A DNA stretch of 64,000 nucleotides from Hyphomicrobium_A sp963782555 (GTDB taxonomy: Bacteria; Pseudomonadota; Alphaproteobacteria; Rhizobiales; Hyphomicrobiaceae): NCBI GenBank assembly GCA_963782555.1, contig CAWAKB010000006.1:124001-188000 (forward strand), written 5' to 3'. Positions 1-7,357 of the stretch are shown piece after piece. The first letter of the stretch is position 1. Every line of letters starts with the position of its first letter. The notes under the pieces are model-generated. The model had not been told where the DNA came from, searched no databases, and saw nothing but the letters and a program-made list of their open reading frames with translations. Both the position numbers and the translations under genes were made by a program.

Positions 1-27
1 ACGGTTCAGGTCGCTTAGCTACGGGCT

Positions 28-774
28 TCAGCAGCGGCGCGCGGCGACACCTGCGGCATCGAAGATGTGGCCGGAGAGCGAGCGCCCGCGCTTCGATGCA
101 AGGTAGAGCGCCATTGCCGCGATATCGGGATCGCTCGCGAGACAGGCTCCGTCCTCCGCCGTCATTGCGCGTGGACCGATGGCATTGACGCGGATGCCGT
201 GCGGGGCCCAGGTCGCGGCCTCGCCTCGTGTCACGGCAGCGAGCGCGGCGCGCGCCACACCCGCCAACGCGGCCTCGGCCGCATTCCGCGCCGCCGGCAT
301 GACCATCACGTTGAGCACGAGACCTTCGGTCATCAAAGTACGCATGCGGTTGGCGACGATGCGCGAGACCAGCACCGGCACCGCGAGCTTTTGCGATACC
401 AGGTCCTCCACATCCTCCAGGCTGGCGCGATCGGCAAGATCGGCAGCCGTAATGGGGATGAGATTGATGACGGCGTCGAGGCCGCCGAAAGTCTGAGCTG
501 CGGTCTGGGCGAAGCGGACGGCCGACTCGGAGGTCGCGCAAGCTTCCGTAAAGAGATTGATCTCGCTCGCGGTCTGGGCAAGGAGCGCCGTCAGGGCGTC
601 GCTTTCCGGCGACGAGGCGGCCGCATCGATGATGAGCTGCCCGCGGTGGTCGGCAAAGGCACGGGCCACGTCGACGCCGCAATCAGTCCAAAGTCCGGTG
701 ATGAGGACGCGGGTTCCCGCCAACTCACCGTAATACGAGGCACTCAAATCTCGACCAATCACTGTCATTAGCAT
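28..774 (-). CDS. Atypical SDR-family protein lacking the YxxxK catalytic motif
   Basis: This is a short-chain dehydrogenase/reductase fold protein of 248 residues. The start at 774 is chosen because a GAAGGGA ribosome-binding site lies just upstream; an upstream in-frame start at 828 has no such site. The fold is shown by the N-terminal beta strand ending in T26-G27, a central LDAVINL segment resembling the SDR NNAG region, and a C-terminal HGIRVNAIGP segment characteristic of FabG-like SDRs. Two things are odd. The glycine-rich dinucleotide loop TGxxxGxG is poorly kept (TGLWTDCGV), and no Tyr-x-x-x-Lys is found where the active site should be (AARNAAEAALAGVA). I infer a non-catalytic or highly divergent SDR. 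Its substrate is unknown. It stands alone on the minus strand, with its promoter facing the EAL gene. Confidence 0.7.
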   Translation of the reverse strand: MLMTVIGRDLSASYYGELAGTRVLITGLWTDCGVDVARAFADHRGQLIIDAAASSPESDALTALLAQTASEINLFTEACATSESAVRFAQTAAQTFGGLDAVINLIPITAADLADRASLEDVEDLVSQKLAVPVLVSRIVANRMRTLMTEGLVLNVMVMPAARNAAEAALAGVARAALAAVTRGEAATWAPHGIRVNAIGPRAMTAEDGACLASDPDIAAMALYLASKRGRSLSGHIFDAAGVAARRC

Positions 775-828
775 CGGGCTGTCCCTTCTTCTCATACGCC
801 GGGACTGCAAGGAACGCCCGGACACCAC

Positions 829-1135
829 GATAGCACGTCGATTCGCCTAACGAGACCTAAACAAGCCCCCTCAATTCGGGTTTGCTGGGGCGGAGCCAAG
901 GCGCGATTGGGGCGTTGCGTGGCAATCCTCAGGCAGCGTGGGACCGCGGAAAATCGCGTGATCTTGCCCTCCCGCGGGGCCGGGTGTCAGATGTGCTCCA
1001 ATCGTTGTGGGTACCAGCGAATCATCTTGCCGGCCAGAAAGCTGGTGAAAGTGGCTTCCCCGCCATTGCGCTCGTCATGGCCGGACGAAAAGCTCAGGCA
1101 TGCAACGAATCGGCAAGGGGCGCAGATCACGTTTC
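829..1135. other. Intergenic region without a recognisable gene
   Basis: About 300 bases between the divergent SDR and EAL-protein genes. Several short reading frames cross it, but none has a convincing ribosome-binding site or a recognisable motif. It presumably holds the promoters of both flanking genes. Confidence 0.5.
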
Positions 1136-2818
1136 ATGGCGAGCATTAGCGACAGCAAAACCGGCATGCGGACTCAAGGCAGCATTGCCGACTTCATCGT
1201 GAAGGGCGCGATAGCGCTCGTCACGGCGGCATTCTTCATCGGCGCTTACCTGCAGTTTCAGGTGACGTTCTGGCTCGCACTCATCGCTGCGTTGTCGGTG
1301 TACATCACGCTTCTGATGCTGCACACGCTGATGCGCCGATCGGAGCGGGTCGACGCTCTGGTCTCCGAAGTATCAAGGCTCGAAGGCGAGCTCGCCAACG
1401 TCAAAGGGCGCGGCCCCGGCGAGTACGTGCCGCCCGCACGCGGAGCTGCGCCGTCCGGTCGCGCGGCTCCTGCGAGCGCTCCGCCGCCATCGCCATCTTC
1501 GCGTCTTGATAGCAAAGCGCCGACGCTGCGCGCCGACACCCGGTCCGCACCGCCGCCGGCGGCTGCCGCATCGGCTGCGCCGGAGCCGAAACTACAGCCG
1601 CCTGCGCCTCAGCCTCAGGCCAAGCCATTCTCGGGGCAGACGCCGGAGCCGTCGCTTCCGCGCGCCGACCTGTCGCCGAGCCTCACGCCGTGGCCCAGCA
1701 GCACTGCGAGCGCGCCTGAGCCCATGCACGACTATTGGTCGTTCCGTCCCGAGCGGTCGCAGTTCCCGGAGGCGGGAGAGGCGCGCCGCAAGGATGCCCC
1801 ACCGACGGAAGGCGAACGGGAAGCCGATCTGGAGGCGGTACAAGGCATGATCAAGCGGCTCGCCAGCGAGGTGAGCCTGGGGGCCACTGTGCCCGGAAAC
1901 GATCGCGCCAATCCGGACGGCGCCGTGCGCGCGTCGGTCGACGCCCTCTATTCGACGGTGGACACCATGCGCGCGGCGAGCAAGAAGGCCGCTCCGGCGA
2001 CGGCGCGTCGCGATGCGGGGCCGGCGATGCCGCCGCCGATTGCGCCGGGACATGCGCGCCTGTCGTCCGTTGCCGAGGCGATTGCCGCGCGACGCATGGA
2101 CGTGTGCTTGGAGCCCATCGTCGGGCTCGCCGATCACCAGCTGCACGACTACGAGGTGGTCGTCCGTCCTCGCGATGAAAAAGGTGTCATGCTTCCGCTC
2201 GTCGGCCAGGACCGGCAGCTGGCACGCACCGGACTGCTGCCGCTGATCGACGCGGCGCGCTTGAAGTGGGGCGCGCGGATGGCCGGCTCCTTCGCCGACA
2301 AAGGGCAGAAGCACTGCGTCCTCTCGGCGACAAGTGCGGAGTCGCTGACCGCCGATCGCTTCCTCGACGAGCTCGCGACCGCCTACCGCCAGCGCGAGGG
2401 GCTTGCCGCCGATCTGGTGCTCATGTTCTCCCAGGCCGACGTCAAGGCCTTCAGCGGCACCGAATGGAGCGCACTGACGGATATGCGCGACTTGGGCTTC
2501 CGCTTCGGCCTCATGGAGGTGACGGATCTCGACTACGAGTTCACGGCCTTGCGCGCCGCTGGGTTCGCTTTCGTGAAGCTCGATGTGGCGGCCTTGCTGA
2601 AAGGGCTTCCGGGGGTGGGCGGTGTCATGCCGGCAGCCGAGGTTTGCCGCTACCTGGGCGACCTGGGGCTCGCCGTCATCGTCGACCGTATCGGCGACGA
2701 AGCGTCGCGCGCTGCGGTGCTGGAGTCCGGCGCGCCGCTGGGCCAGGGGCCGCTGTTTGGCCCGCCGGTCACGGTTGAGACGAGCGCTGTCGCGGCTTCC
2801 GGGACCGCGGCCGCATAA
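1136..2818 (+). CDS. Membrane-anchored protein with degenerate EAL domain
   Basis: The protein is about 560 residues. Two closely spaced transmembrane segments lie at about residues 20-66, followed by a short coiled coil, a long Pro/Ala/Ser-rich linker, and an EAL-like domain from about residue 310 to the C-terminus. The fold is recognisable from LEPIVGL, YEVVVRPRD and FAFVKLDVAALL. The residues that bind Mg2+ and hydrolyse cyclic-di-GMP are largely gone: EAL is EVV, the LEITE-type motif reads LVLMFSQ, and DDFGTG is absent from the segment around LGFRFGLMEVTDL. By family knowledge such domains usually act as sensors or protein-binding modules, not phosphodiesterases. The start is uncertain; ATGs at 1100, 1136 and 1166 are all in frame and none has a strong ribosome-binding site. 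The HAD gene follows after 54 bases. Confidence 0.75.
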   Translation: MASISDSKTGMRTQGSIADFIVKGAIALVTAAFFIGAYLQFQVTFWLALIAALSVYITLLMLHTLMRRSERVDALVSEVSRLEGELANVKGRGPGEYVPPARGAAPSGRAAPASAPPPSPSSRLDSKAPTLRADTRSAPPPAAAASAAPEPKLQPPAPQPQAKPFSGQTPEPSLPRADLSPSLTPWPSSTASAPEPMHDYWSFRPERSQFPEAGEARRKDAPPTEGEREADLEAVQGMIKRLASEVSLGATVPGNDRANPDGAVRASVDALYSTVDTMRAASKKAAPATARRDAGPAMPPPIAPGHARLSSVAEAIAARRMDVCLEPIVGLADHQLHDYEVVVRPRDEKGVMLPLVGQDRQLARTGLLPLIDAARLKWGARMAGSFADKGQKHCVLSATSAESLTADRFLDELATAYRQREGLAADLVLMFSQADVKAFSGTEWSALTDMRDLGFRFGLMEVTDLDYEFTALRAAGFAFVKLDVAALLKGLPGVGGVMPAAEVCRYLGDLGLAVIVDRIGDEASRAAVLESGAPLGQGPLFGPPVTVETSAVAASGTAAA

Positions 2819-2872
2819 CCGGGCGCTGCTTTCCCGCTTCCATCGCAGCCAAAGCCGCACTAGGCAGGGAGG

Positions 2873-3745
2873 ATGATGTCATCCTCCCCGCCCGCCGCCA
2901 CGCCCATCCCGCTTGTCCAATCGATCGCGCCCTTCGCAGCGGAGACCACCGGCTGGCTCGTCGATATCTGGGGCGTGATGCATAACGGCGTGCGCCCGTT
3001 CGCGGCGGCCTGCGATGCGTGCGAGCGCTTTCGCCAGCAGGGCGGCCTTGTCATCCTATTGTCGAACTCGCCGCGGCGGCGCGACAGCGTCGCCACTCAG
3101 CTCGATGGCATCGGCGTGCCGCAGTCGAGCTTCGACGTGATCATCAGCTCCGGCGAAGTCGCCCGCTCGCTGATCGCGGCCTATGCCGGCCGTCCGATCG
3201 TGCACCTGGGCCCGGAGCGCGACCTCGGGATCTTTTCCGGCATCGACGTGGTGCGGGTCGGTCCCGACCGCGCCGAGGCGATCGTGTGCACCGGCCTTTT
3301 CGATGACGAGCGCGAGACGCCGGACGACTATGCCGAGACGCTCGCCATCTGTGCAGCGCGCAAGCTTCCCATGATCTGCGCCAACCCGGACGTTGCAGTT
3401 GAGCGCGGCGGCCATCTCGTCTACTGCGCCGGTGCGCTGGCGCACGCGTACGAGGAGATCGGCGGCGCGGTGCACTATGCCGGCAAGCCCTATCTGCCAA
3501 TCTACGAGCTGGCGTTCGCCACGCTCGAGACGCTGCGCCCGGGAAGTGCTGAGCGCGCGCGGTTGCTCGCCATCGGTGACGGCGTCAACACCGACATCGC
3601 CGGGGCGGCGGCCGTCAACGTCAGGTCGATCTTCGTGCCGAGCGGCGTCCACGTGCAGGACGGGCTCGACGCTGCGGCGCTGGGTGCGCTGTTCCGGCCG
3701 GGTGCGCCGCGGCCGGTGGCGGCGATGCCCCAGCTCGCTTGGTAG
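2873..3745 (+). CDS. HAD superfamily class IIA hydrolase (TIGR01459-like)
   Basis: A 290-residue phosphatase-like HAD protein. Motif I is DIWGVMHNG with D31 as the expected nucleophile, motif II is the LLSNSPRRR segment (S64/N65), and the C-terminal GKPYLPIYE and IGDGVNTDIAGA segments carry the expected lysine and acidic pair. The DxWGVxHNG signature and length fit the Rhizobiales class IIA family TIGR01459, whose substrate is not established; a small sugar or glycolytic by-product phosphate is possible. A GGAGG sequence abuts the ATG at 2873 very closely, so the start could be the second ATG (2876). It lies directly upstream of uvrC and may be co-transcribed with it. Confidence 0.85.
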   Translation: MMSSSPPAATPIPLVQSIAPFAAETTGWLVDIWGVMHNGVRPFAAACDACERFRQQGGLVILLSNSPRRRDSVATQLDGIGVPQSSFDVIISSGEVARSLIAAYAGRPIVHLGPERDLGIFSGIDVVRVGPDRAEAIVCTGLFDDERETPDDYAETLAICAARKLPMICANPDVAVERGGHLVYCAGALAHAYEEIGGAVHYAGKPYLPIYELAFATLETLRPGSAERARLLAIGDGVNTDIAGAAAVNVRSIFVPSGVHVQDGLDAAALGALFRPGAPRPVAAMPQLAW

Positions 3746-3807
3746 CGGCTTGCCTCCGGTCCGGCGCCTTGCTTGACGGCGGCGCCCGGCAGGCCGATTT
3801 AATCCCG

Positions 3808-5790
3808 ATGCCGATCAAGGACACGCGCGAAGTCCAATCCGAGGCAGCTGCCAAGGAGACCCTGCCGCCATCCCAGGAAAAGGGGCCGAGCGGGCCGCAG
3901 GTCATCGCGCACTATCTGAAGCTGTTGCCGTCGTCGCCGGGCGTCTATCGCATGCTCGATTGCGAGGGCACGGTCATCTATGTCGGAAAGGCGCGGAGCC
4001 TGAAGGCGCGCGTGTCGAACTACGCGCGGCTCGGCGGCCACACCAACCGCATCGCGCGCATGATCTCGGCGACGGCGGCGATGGAGTTCGTGACGGTCTC
4101 CACCGAGGCCGAGGCGCTGCTCTTGGAAGCCAACCTCATCAAGCGCTTCCGCCCGCGCTTCAACGTGCTGATGCGCGACGACAAGTCGTTTCCCTACATC
4201 CTGATCGCGCGCGATACGGCAGCACCGCAGATCATGAAGCATCGCGGCGCGCGCAACCGCAAAGGCGACTACTTCGGACCGTTCGCCTCCGCCGGCGCCG
4301 TCAACCGCACCATCAACATGCTGGAGCGCGCCTTCTTGCTGCGCTCGTGCTCCGACAGCGTCTACGAGAGCCGCACGCGGCCATGTTTGCTCTATCAGAT
4401 CAAGCGCTGCTCGGCGCCGTGCACGGGCGAGATCTCGCTTGCCGACTACAACAAGCTCGTCGACGAGGCCGTGCGCTTCCTACGCGGCGAAAGCCAGAAC
4501 GTGCGGCGCATGTATCAGCGGCTGATGGAGGAAGCCTCCTCGGGGCTCGAGTTCGAGCGGGCGGCCAAGTTTCGCGATCGTCTGGCAGCGCTGGCGCACG
4601 TCACCTCCGATCAGTCGATTAATCCCGAGGGAATTGAGGAGGCTGACGTCTTTGCCGCCGCGCAAGACGGCGGGCAGAGCTGCGTGGAGGTGTTCTTCTT
4701 CCGCACCGGACAGAACTGGGGCAACCGCGCCTACTTCCCCAAGGCGGACCGGTCATTGCCGGTGGAGGAGGTGCTCGACAGCTTCATCGCCCAGTTCTAC
4801 GACGACAAGCCCGTGCCGCGGCTGATCCTCTTGTCTCATGACGTGCCCAACCGGGCGCTGCTCGAGGAGGCGCTCTCCACCAAGGCGGAGCGCAGGATAG
4901 AAATCCGCGTACCCCATCGCGGCACCAAATCGGGTCTCGTCGCGCACGCGCTCGCCAACGCGCGCGAGGCGCTCGGCCGCAAGCTGGAGGAGGGCTCTTC
5001 GCAGCGGCGCCTGCTCGAGGCGCTGGGCGAGCGCTTCGGCCTAGCCGCGCCGCCACGCCGCGTCGAGGTGTTCGACAACAGCCATATCCAAGGCGCGAGC
5101 GCCGTCGGCGCCATGATCGTCGCCGGCCCTGAAGGCTTCGTCAAAGGCCAGTACCGCAAGTTCAACATCAAGTCGGAGACGCTTGTCCCCGGTGACGATT
5201 ACGCGATGATGCGCGAGGTGCTGACGCGGCGCTTTCGCCGGCTGGTCACGGAGGAAAGCGCGGCGAGCGCCAAGGCGGAAACGCCCGAGGAAATCGCGCT
5301 TGGCGAGGACGCCGACGACGACACCTTCCCCGACCGGCCCGATCTCGTGCTGATCGACGGCGGGGCCGGTCAGCTCTCAGTCGCGCGCGCGGTCATGGCC
5401 GACCTAGGCCTGCATGACTTGTGCGTGATTGGCGTTGCCAAGGGACCGGACCGCGATGCGGGCCGCGAGCACTTCCACATCGCCGGGCGCGACCGGCCGC
5501 TGATGCTCGAGCCGCGCGATCCGGTGCTCTACTTCGTCCAGCGCTTGCGCGATGAGGCGCATCGCTTTGTCATCGGCACCCATCGCGCCAAGCGCGCCAA
5601 AGGCCTGAGCACCAGTCCGCTGGACGAGATCGCCGGCATCGGCCCCCGGCGCCGGCGCGCGCTAATGAAGCACTTTGGCTCGGCCAAGGCCGTCTCGCGC
5701 GCCGGCATCGAGGATCTGAAGGCCGTCGAAGGCATCTCCGCGGAGATGGCGCAGCGGATCTATGATCACTTCCACGAGCGGGATGGCTGA
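3808..5790 (+). CDS. uvrC: Excinuclease ABC subunit C
   Basis: UvrC makes the dual incisions in nucleotide excision repair after UvrA/UvrB have marked the lesion. All four modules are present in order: the GIY-YIG nuclease (SSPGVYRML, IYVGKARSLKAR), the UvrB-interacting UVR motif (about LEFERAAKFRDRLAAL), the RNase H-like 3' incision domain (VFDNSHIQGASAVGAM onward) and a C-terminal tandem helix-hairpin-helix (IAGIGPRRRRALMKHFG, VEGISAEMAQRIYDHF). The start at 3808 gives a protein of 660 residues; an in-frame ATG at 3739 would overlap the preceding gene and adds nothing family-like. In many Rhizobiales pgsA-moaD-moaE follow uvrC closely. Here they lie about 14.7 kb away. Confidence 0.97.
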   Translation: MPIKDTREVQSEAAAKETLPPSQEKGPSGPQVIAHYLKLLPSSPGVYRMLDCEGTVIYVGKARSLKARVSNYARLGGHTNRIARMISATAAMEFVTVSTEAEALLLEANLIKRFRPRFNVLMRDDKSFPYILIARDTAAPQIMKHRGARNRKGDYFGPFASAGAVNRTINMLERAFLLRSCSDSVYESRTRPCLLYQIKRCSAPCTGEISLADYNKLVDEAVRFLRGESQNVRRMYQRLMEEASSGLEFERAAKFRDRLAALAHVTSDQSINPEGIEEADVFAAAQDGGQSCVEVFFFRTGQNWGNRAYFPKADRSLPVEEVLDSFIAQFYDDKPVPRLILLSHDVPNRALLEEALSTKAERRIEIRVPHRGTKSGLVAHALANAREALGRKLEEGSSQRRLLEALGERFGLAAPPRRVEVFDNSHIQGASAVGAMIVAGPEGFVKGQYRKFNIKSETLVPGDDYAMMREVLTRRFRRLVTEESAASAKAETPEEIALGEDADDDTFPDRPDLVLIDGGAGQLSVARAVMADLGLHDLCVIGVAKGPDRDAGREHFHIAGRDRPLMLEPRDPVLYFVQRLRDEAHRFVIGTHRAKRAKGLSTSPLDEIAGIGPRRRRALMKHFGSAKAVSRAGIEDLKAVEGISAEMAQRIYDHFHERDG

Positions 5791-5799
5791 GTGACAAAA

Positions 5800-5841
5800 C
5801 CGCCCTTTCGGGACCGAGAAGACTCGGCCCCGAAACGGCGG
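5800..5841 (+). terminator. Long hairpin downstream of uvrC
   Basis: A 42-base interrupted palindrome begins 9 bases after the uvrC stop. The arms are CCGCC, TTCGGG and CCGAG, matched by CTCGG, CCCGAA and GGCGG, around the loop AAGA. There is no T-run, so it may be a transcript-end stabiliser or a Rho-assisted or bidirectional terminator between uvrC and the convergent small gene at 5861-6082. Confidence 0.55.
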
Positions 5842-5860
5842 CAGCCCTATAGCGGTTCGA

Positions 5861-6082
5861 CTATACGGGCGGTGTTGCGGCTGGAGGCATGACCATTGCC
5901 TGCAGCCAATATGTCCATGCGACGAAGAACACGGCGAAGAAGACCGCCGTGAGGATGGCTCCCATTAGCCGGTTGCCGAAGGCGATTGCGTTGCCCACGA
6001 TCGCAGCGAGAAATGCGATCGCAGAGAAGACGCCAACGGTCATCCAATCGACCGCTGCCAAGTCGAACGGCAGATCTGGCAT
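5861..6082 (-). CDS. Small membrane protein, 73 aa
   Basis: The protein is 73 residues with two predicted membrane segments, about residues 14-32 (VGVFSAIAFLAAIVGNAIAF) and 40-62 (ILTAVFFAVFFVAWTYWL), and an acidic N-terminus. AGGGGG lies about 8 bases before the ATG and supports the start. I do not recognise a named family. It converges on uvrC and is the last gene before the 105-bp direct repeat that opens the accessory segment. Confidence 0.65.
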   Translation of the reverse strand: MPDLPFDLAAVDWMTVGVFSAIAFLAAIVGNAIAFGNRLMGAILTAVFFAVFFVAWTYWLQAMVMPPAATPPV

Positions 6083-6250
6083 GCGTACGACCCCCTAAGT
6101 GCCTTTTATAGGCTGTTTCTATGCTCCACGATTTCAGTTTCCGCCAAGCGGGCCGCTTATGCAAGGCCGCGCGCGGGGGATGCCTGCGTGCACGCCGGCA
6201 TCTTTCACCCGATCTGTGACAAGGCACTTACGAAATTTGGAGCCCGCGCC

Positions 6251-6355
6251 GTGTCTTACGCGACACCATGAGCGCGGAGCCAGGCCAGCATGCGCGCCCA
6301 GCCGTCCTTCGCCGCCTCGGGGCGATAGCTGGGGCGGTAGTCGGCGTTGAAGGCG
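6251..6355. repeat. Left copy of 105-bp direct repeat (3' end of a dienelactone hydrolase gene)
   Basis: This 105-base stretch recurs at 19057-19161 in the same orientation with about five mismatches by eye. It covers the stop codon and the last 33 or so codons of a minus-strand dienelactone hydrolase gene and starts with a small hairpin (GTGTC/GACAC) over the stop codon. Homology ends abruptly at both edges. The two copies bracket about 12.8 kb of accessory DNA. Confidence 0.85.
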
Positions 6356-6546
6356 TGGCCGGCCTCCGGATAGACGACAATCTCGCAGGTTTTTTGCGCT
6401 GCGGTACACGCGGTGCGCATGCGCTCGATGGTGTCGATCGGTATGCTGGGATCGTCACCGCCATAAAGACCCAGCACCGGGGTTTTAAATCTGACGCGTC
6501 CGGGGAGCCGCTGACCGCCCGTCATGAGCTCTAACAGCCGTCTCAC
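6256..6546 (-). pseudogene. Dienelactone hydrolase, C-terminal fragment
   Basis: The reading frame encodes only the last 96 or so residues of a dienelactone hydrolase-type alpha/beta hydrolase. The catalytic Asp region (LYGGDDPSIP) and His region (PEAGHAFNADYRPSY) are present, while the N-terminal two-thirds with the Cys nucleophile are missing. Family members normally have about 230-290 residues. There is no convincing start, so I call it a remnant. Its 3' end is repeated at 19.06-19.16 kb, and the point where the upstream sequence stops matching the family probably marks a recombination junction. Confidence 0.8.
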
Positions 6547-6659
6547 TTGAGAGCAGAGGCGACCTGGTCCCCCTACGTTTCGCAGGGCAGCAAGTGACCC
6601 AAGGCGGTCGACTGGTGGCCCTTGGCATGCGCTATTGCCTAGCGACCCCGGCCATCTCC

Positions 6660-7238
6660 CTACCCCGCCGTCTTGAGAGCGTGCTTGTGGGCCGTGCTAA
6701 GGATGTCGTCGGCCAAGCCCTCGTCGTCCAAGGCTCTGGCCAGGACCATCCCGCCCACGCACAGAGCAACGAGGAGCATCGCCTGCTCGCGCGCCGCGCG
6801 TCCCTTCATGTTCGCCTTGAAGACCTGGATCATCAACTCCGTAACCTCCCGATAGGCCGCCTTCACCGTTCCGTTGCTGTGGGCAACGTCGGACGACAAT
6901 CCGATCAGTGGACATGAGCCCTCGACGTCCTCCAGATGATCGCGGGACAAGTAAGCGTCGACGACGAATCTGGCGAATGGCTGGTCGGGCTTGCGTGGGC
7001 CTTTCGGCGCCTTCTGCCAGCGCGCGGGAGCCTCCTTGCGCAGGAAGTGCCGGATGGTCTCGGCATAGAGCTCCTCCTTGTTGGCGAAGTGCCGGTAGAA
7101 GCCGCCGTGCGTGAGACCGGCAGCGGTCATGATCTCGCCGATCGTCACATCGGCAAAACCCCTGCGGTTGAAGAGACGAGCGGCGGTACTCACGATCTTT
7201 CGCCGTGTCTCCTCTTTGTGATCCGGCGCGTAAGGCAT
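6660..7238 (-). CDS. TetR/AcrR-family transcriptional regulator
   Basis: A TetR-type repressor of 192 residues. The N-terminal helix-turn-helix is clear (RRKIVSTAARLFNRRGF, then TIGEIMTAAGLTHGGFYRHF and NKEELYAETI), and the C-terminal part is the helical ligand-binding and dimerisation domain with a CPLIGLSSDVA segment seen in a common TetR subgroup. The start at 7238 has GGAGAG four bases upstream. It is divergent from the redox-fusion operon at 7358, and the intergenic gap holds a palindrome at 7272-7295. By analogy with other divergent TetR systems I infer that it represses that operon and itself, and is released by a substrate of the operon. Confidence 0.92.
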   Translation of the reverse strand: MPYAPDHKEETRRKIVSTAARLFNRRGFADVTIGEIMTAAGLTHGGFYRHFANKEELYAETIRHFLRKEAPARWQKAPKGPRKPDQPFARFVVDAYLSRDHLEDVEGSCPLIGLSSDVAHSNGTVKAAYREVTELMIQVFKANMKGRAAREQAMLLVALCVGGMVLARALDDEGLADDILSTAHKHALKTAG

Positions 7239-7271
7239 CGGGCTCTCCAATTGCAACGGCTGTCACACATC

Positions 7272-7295
7272 AAAAGATGATCTTGAACATCTTTT
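7272..7295. promoter_or_regulatory. Probable TetR operator palindrome
   Basis: A perfect 8-base inverted repeat, AAAAGATG and CATCTTTT, separated by 8 bases, lies between the divergent tetR gene and the redox-fusion gene. Length, symmetry and placement fit a TetR-family operator. It could cover promoters in both directions. Confidence 0.7.
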
Positions 7296-7357
7296 AGTAC
7301 CGATCAATCTGGCCTGCCAGCAAGGGCGCCGCGGCAAGCGCCCGGGCCGCACTTTCA

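Noticed and set aside
1592..2860. Long minus-strand frame opposite the EAL gene
   Set aside because: Arg/His-rich translation typical of the antisense of high-GC coding DNA; no domain and no ribosome-binding site.
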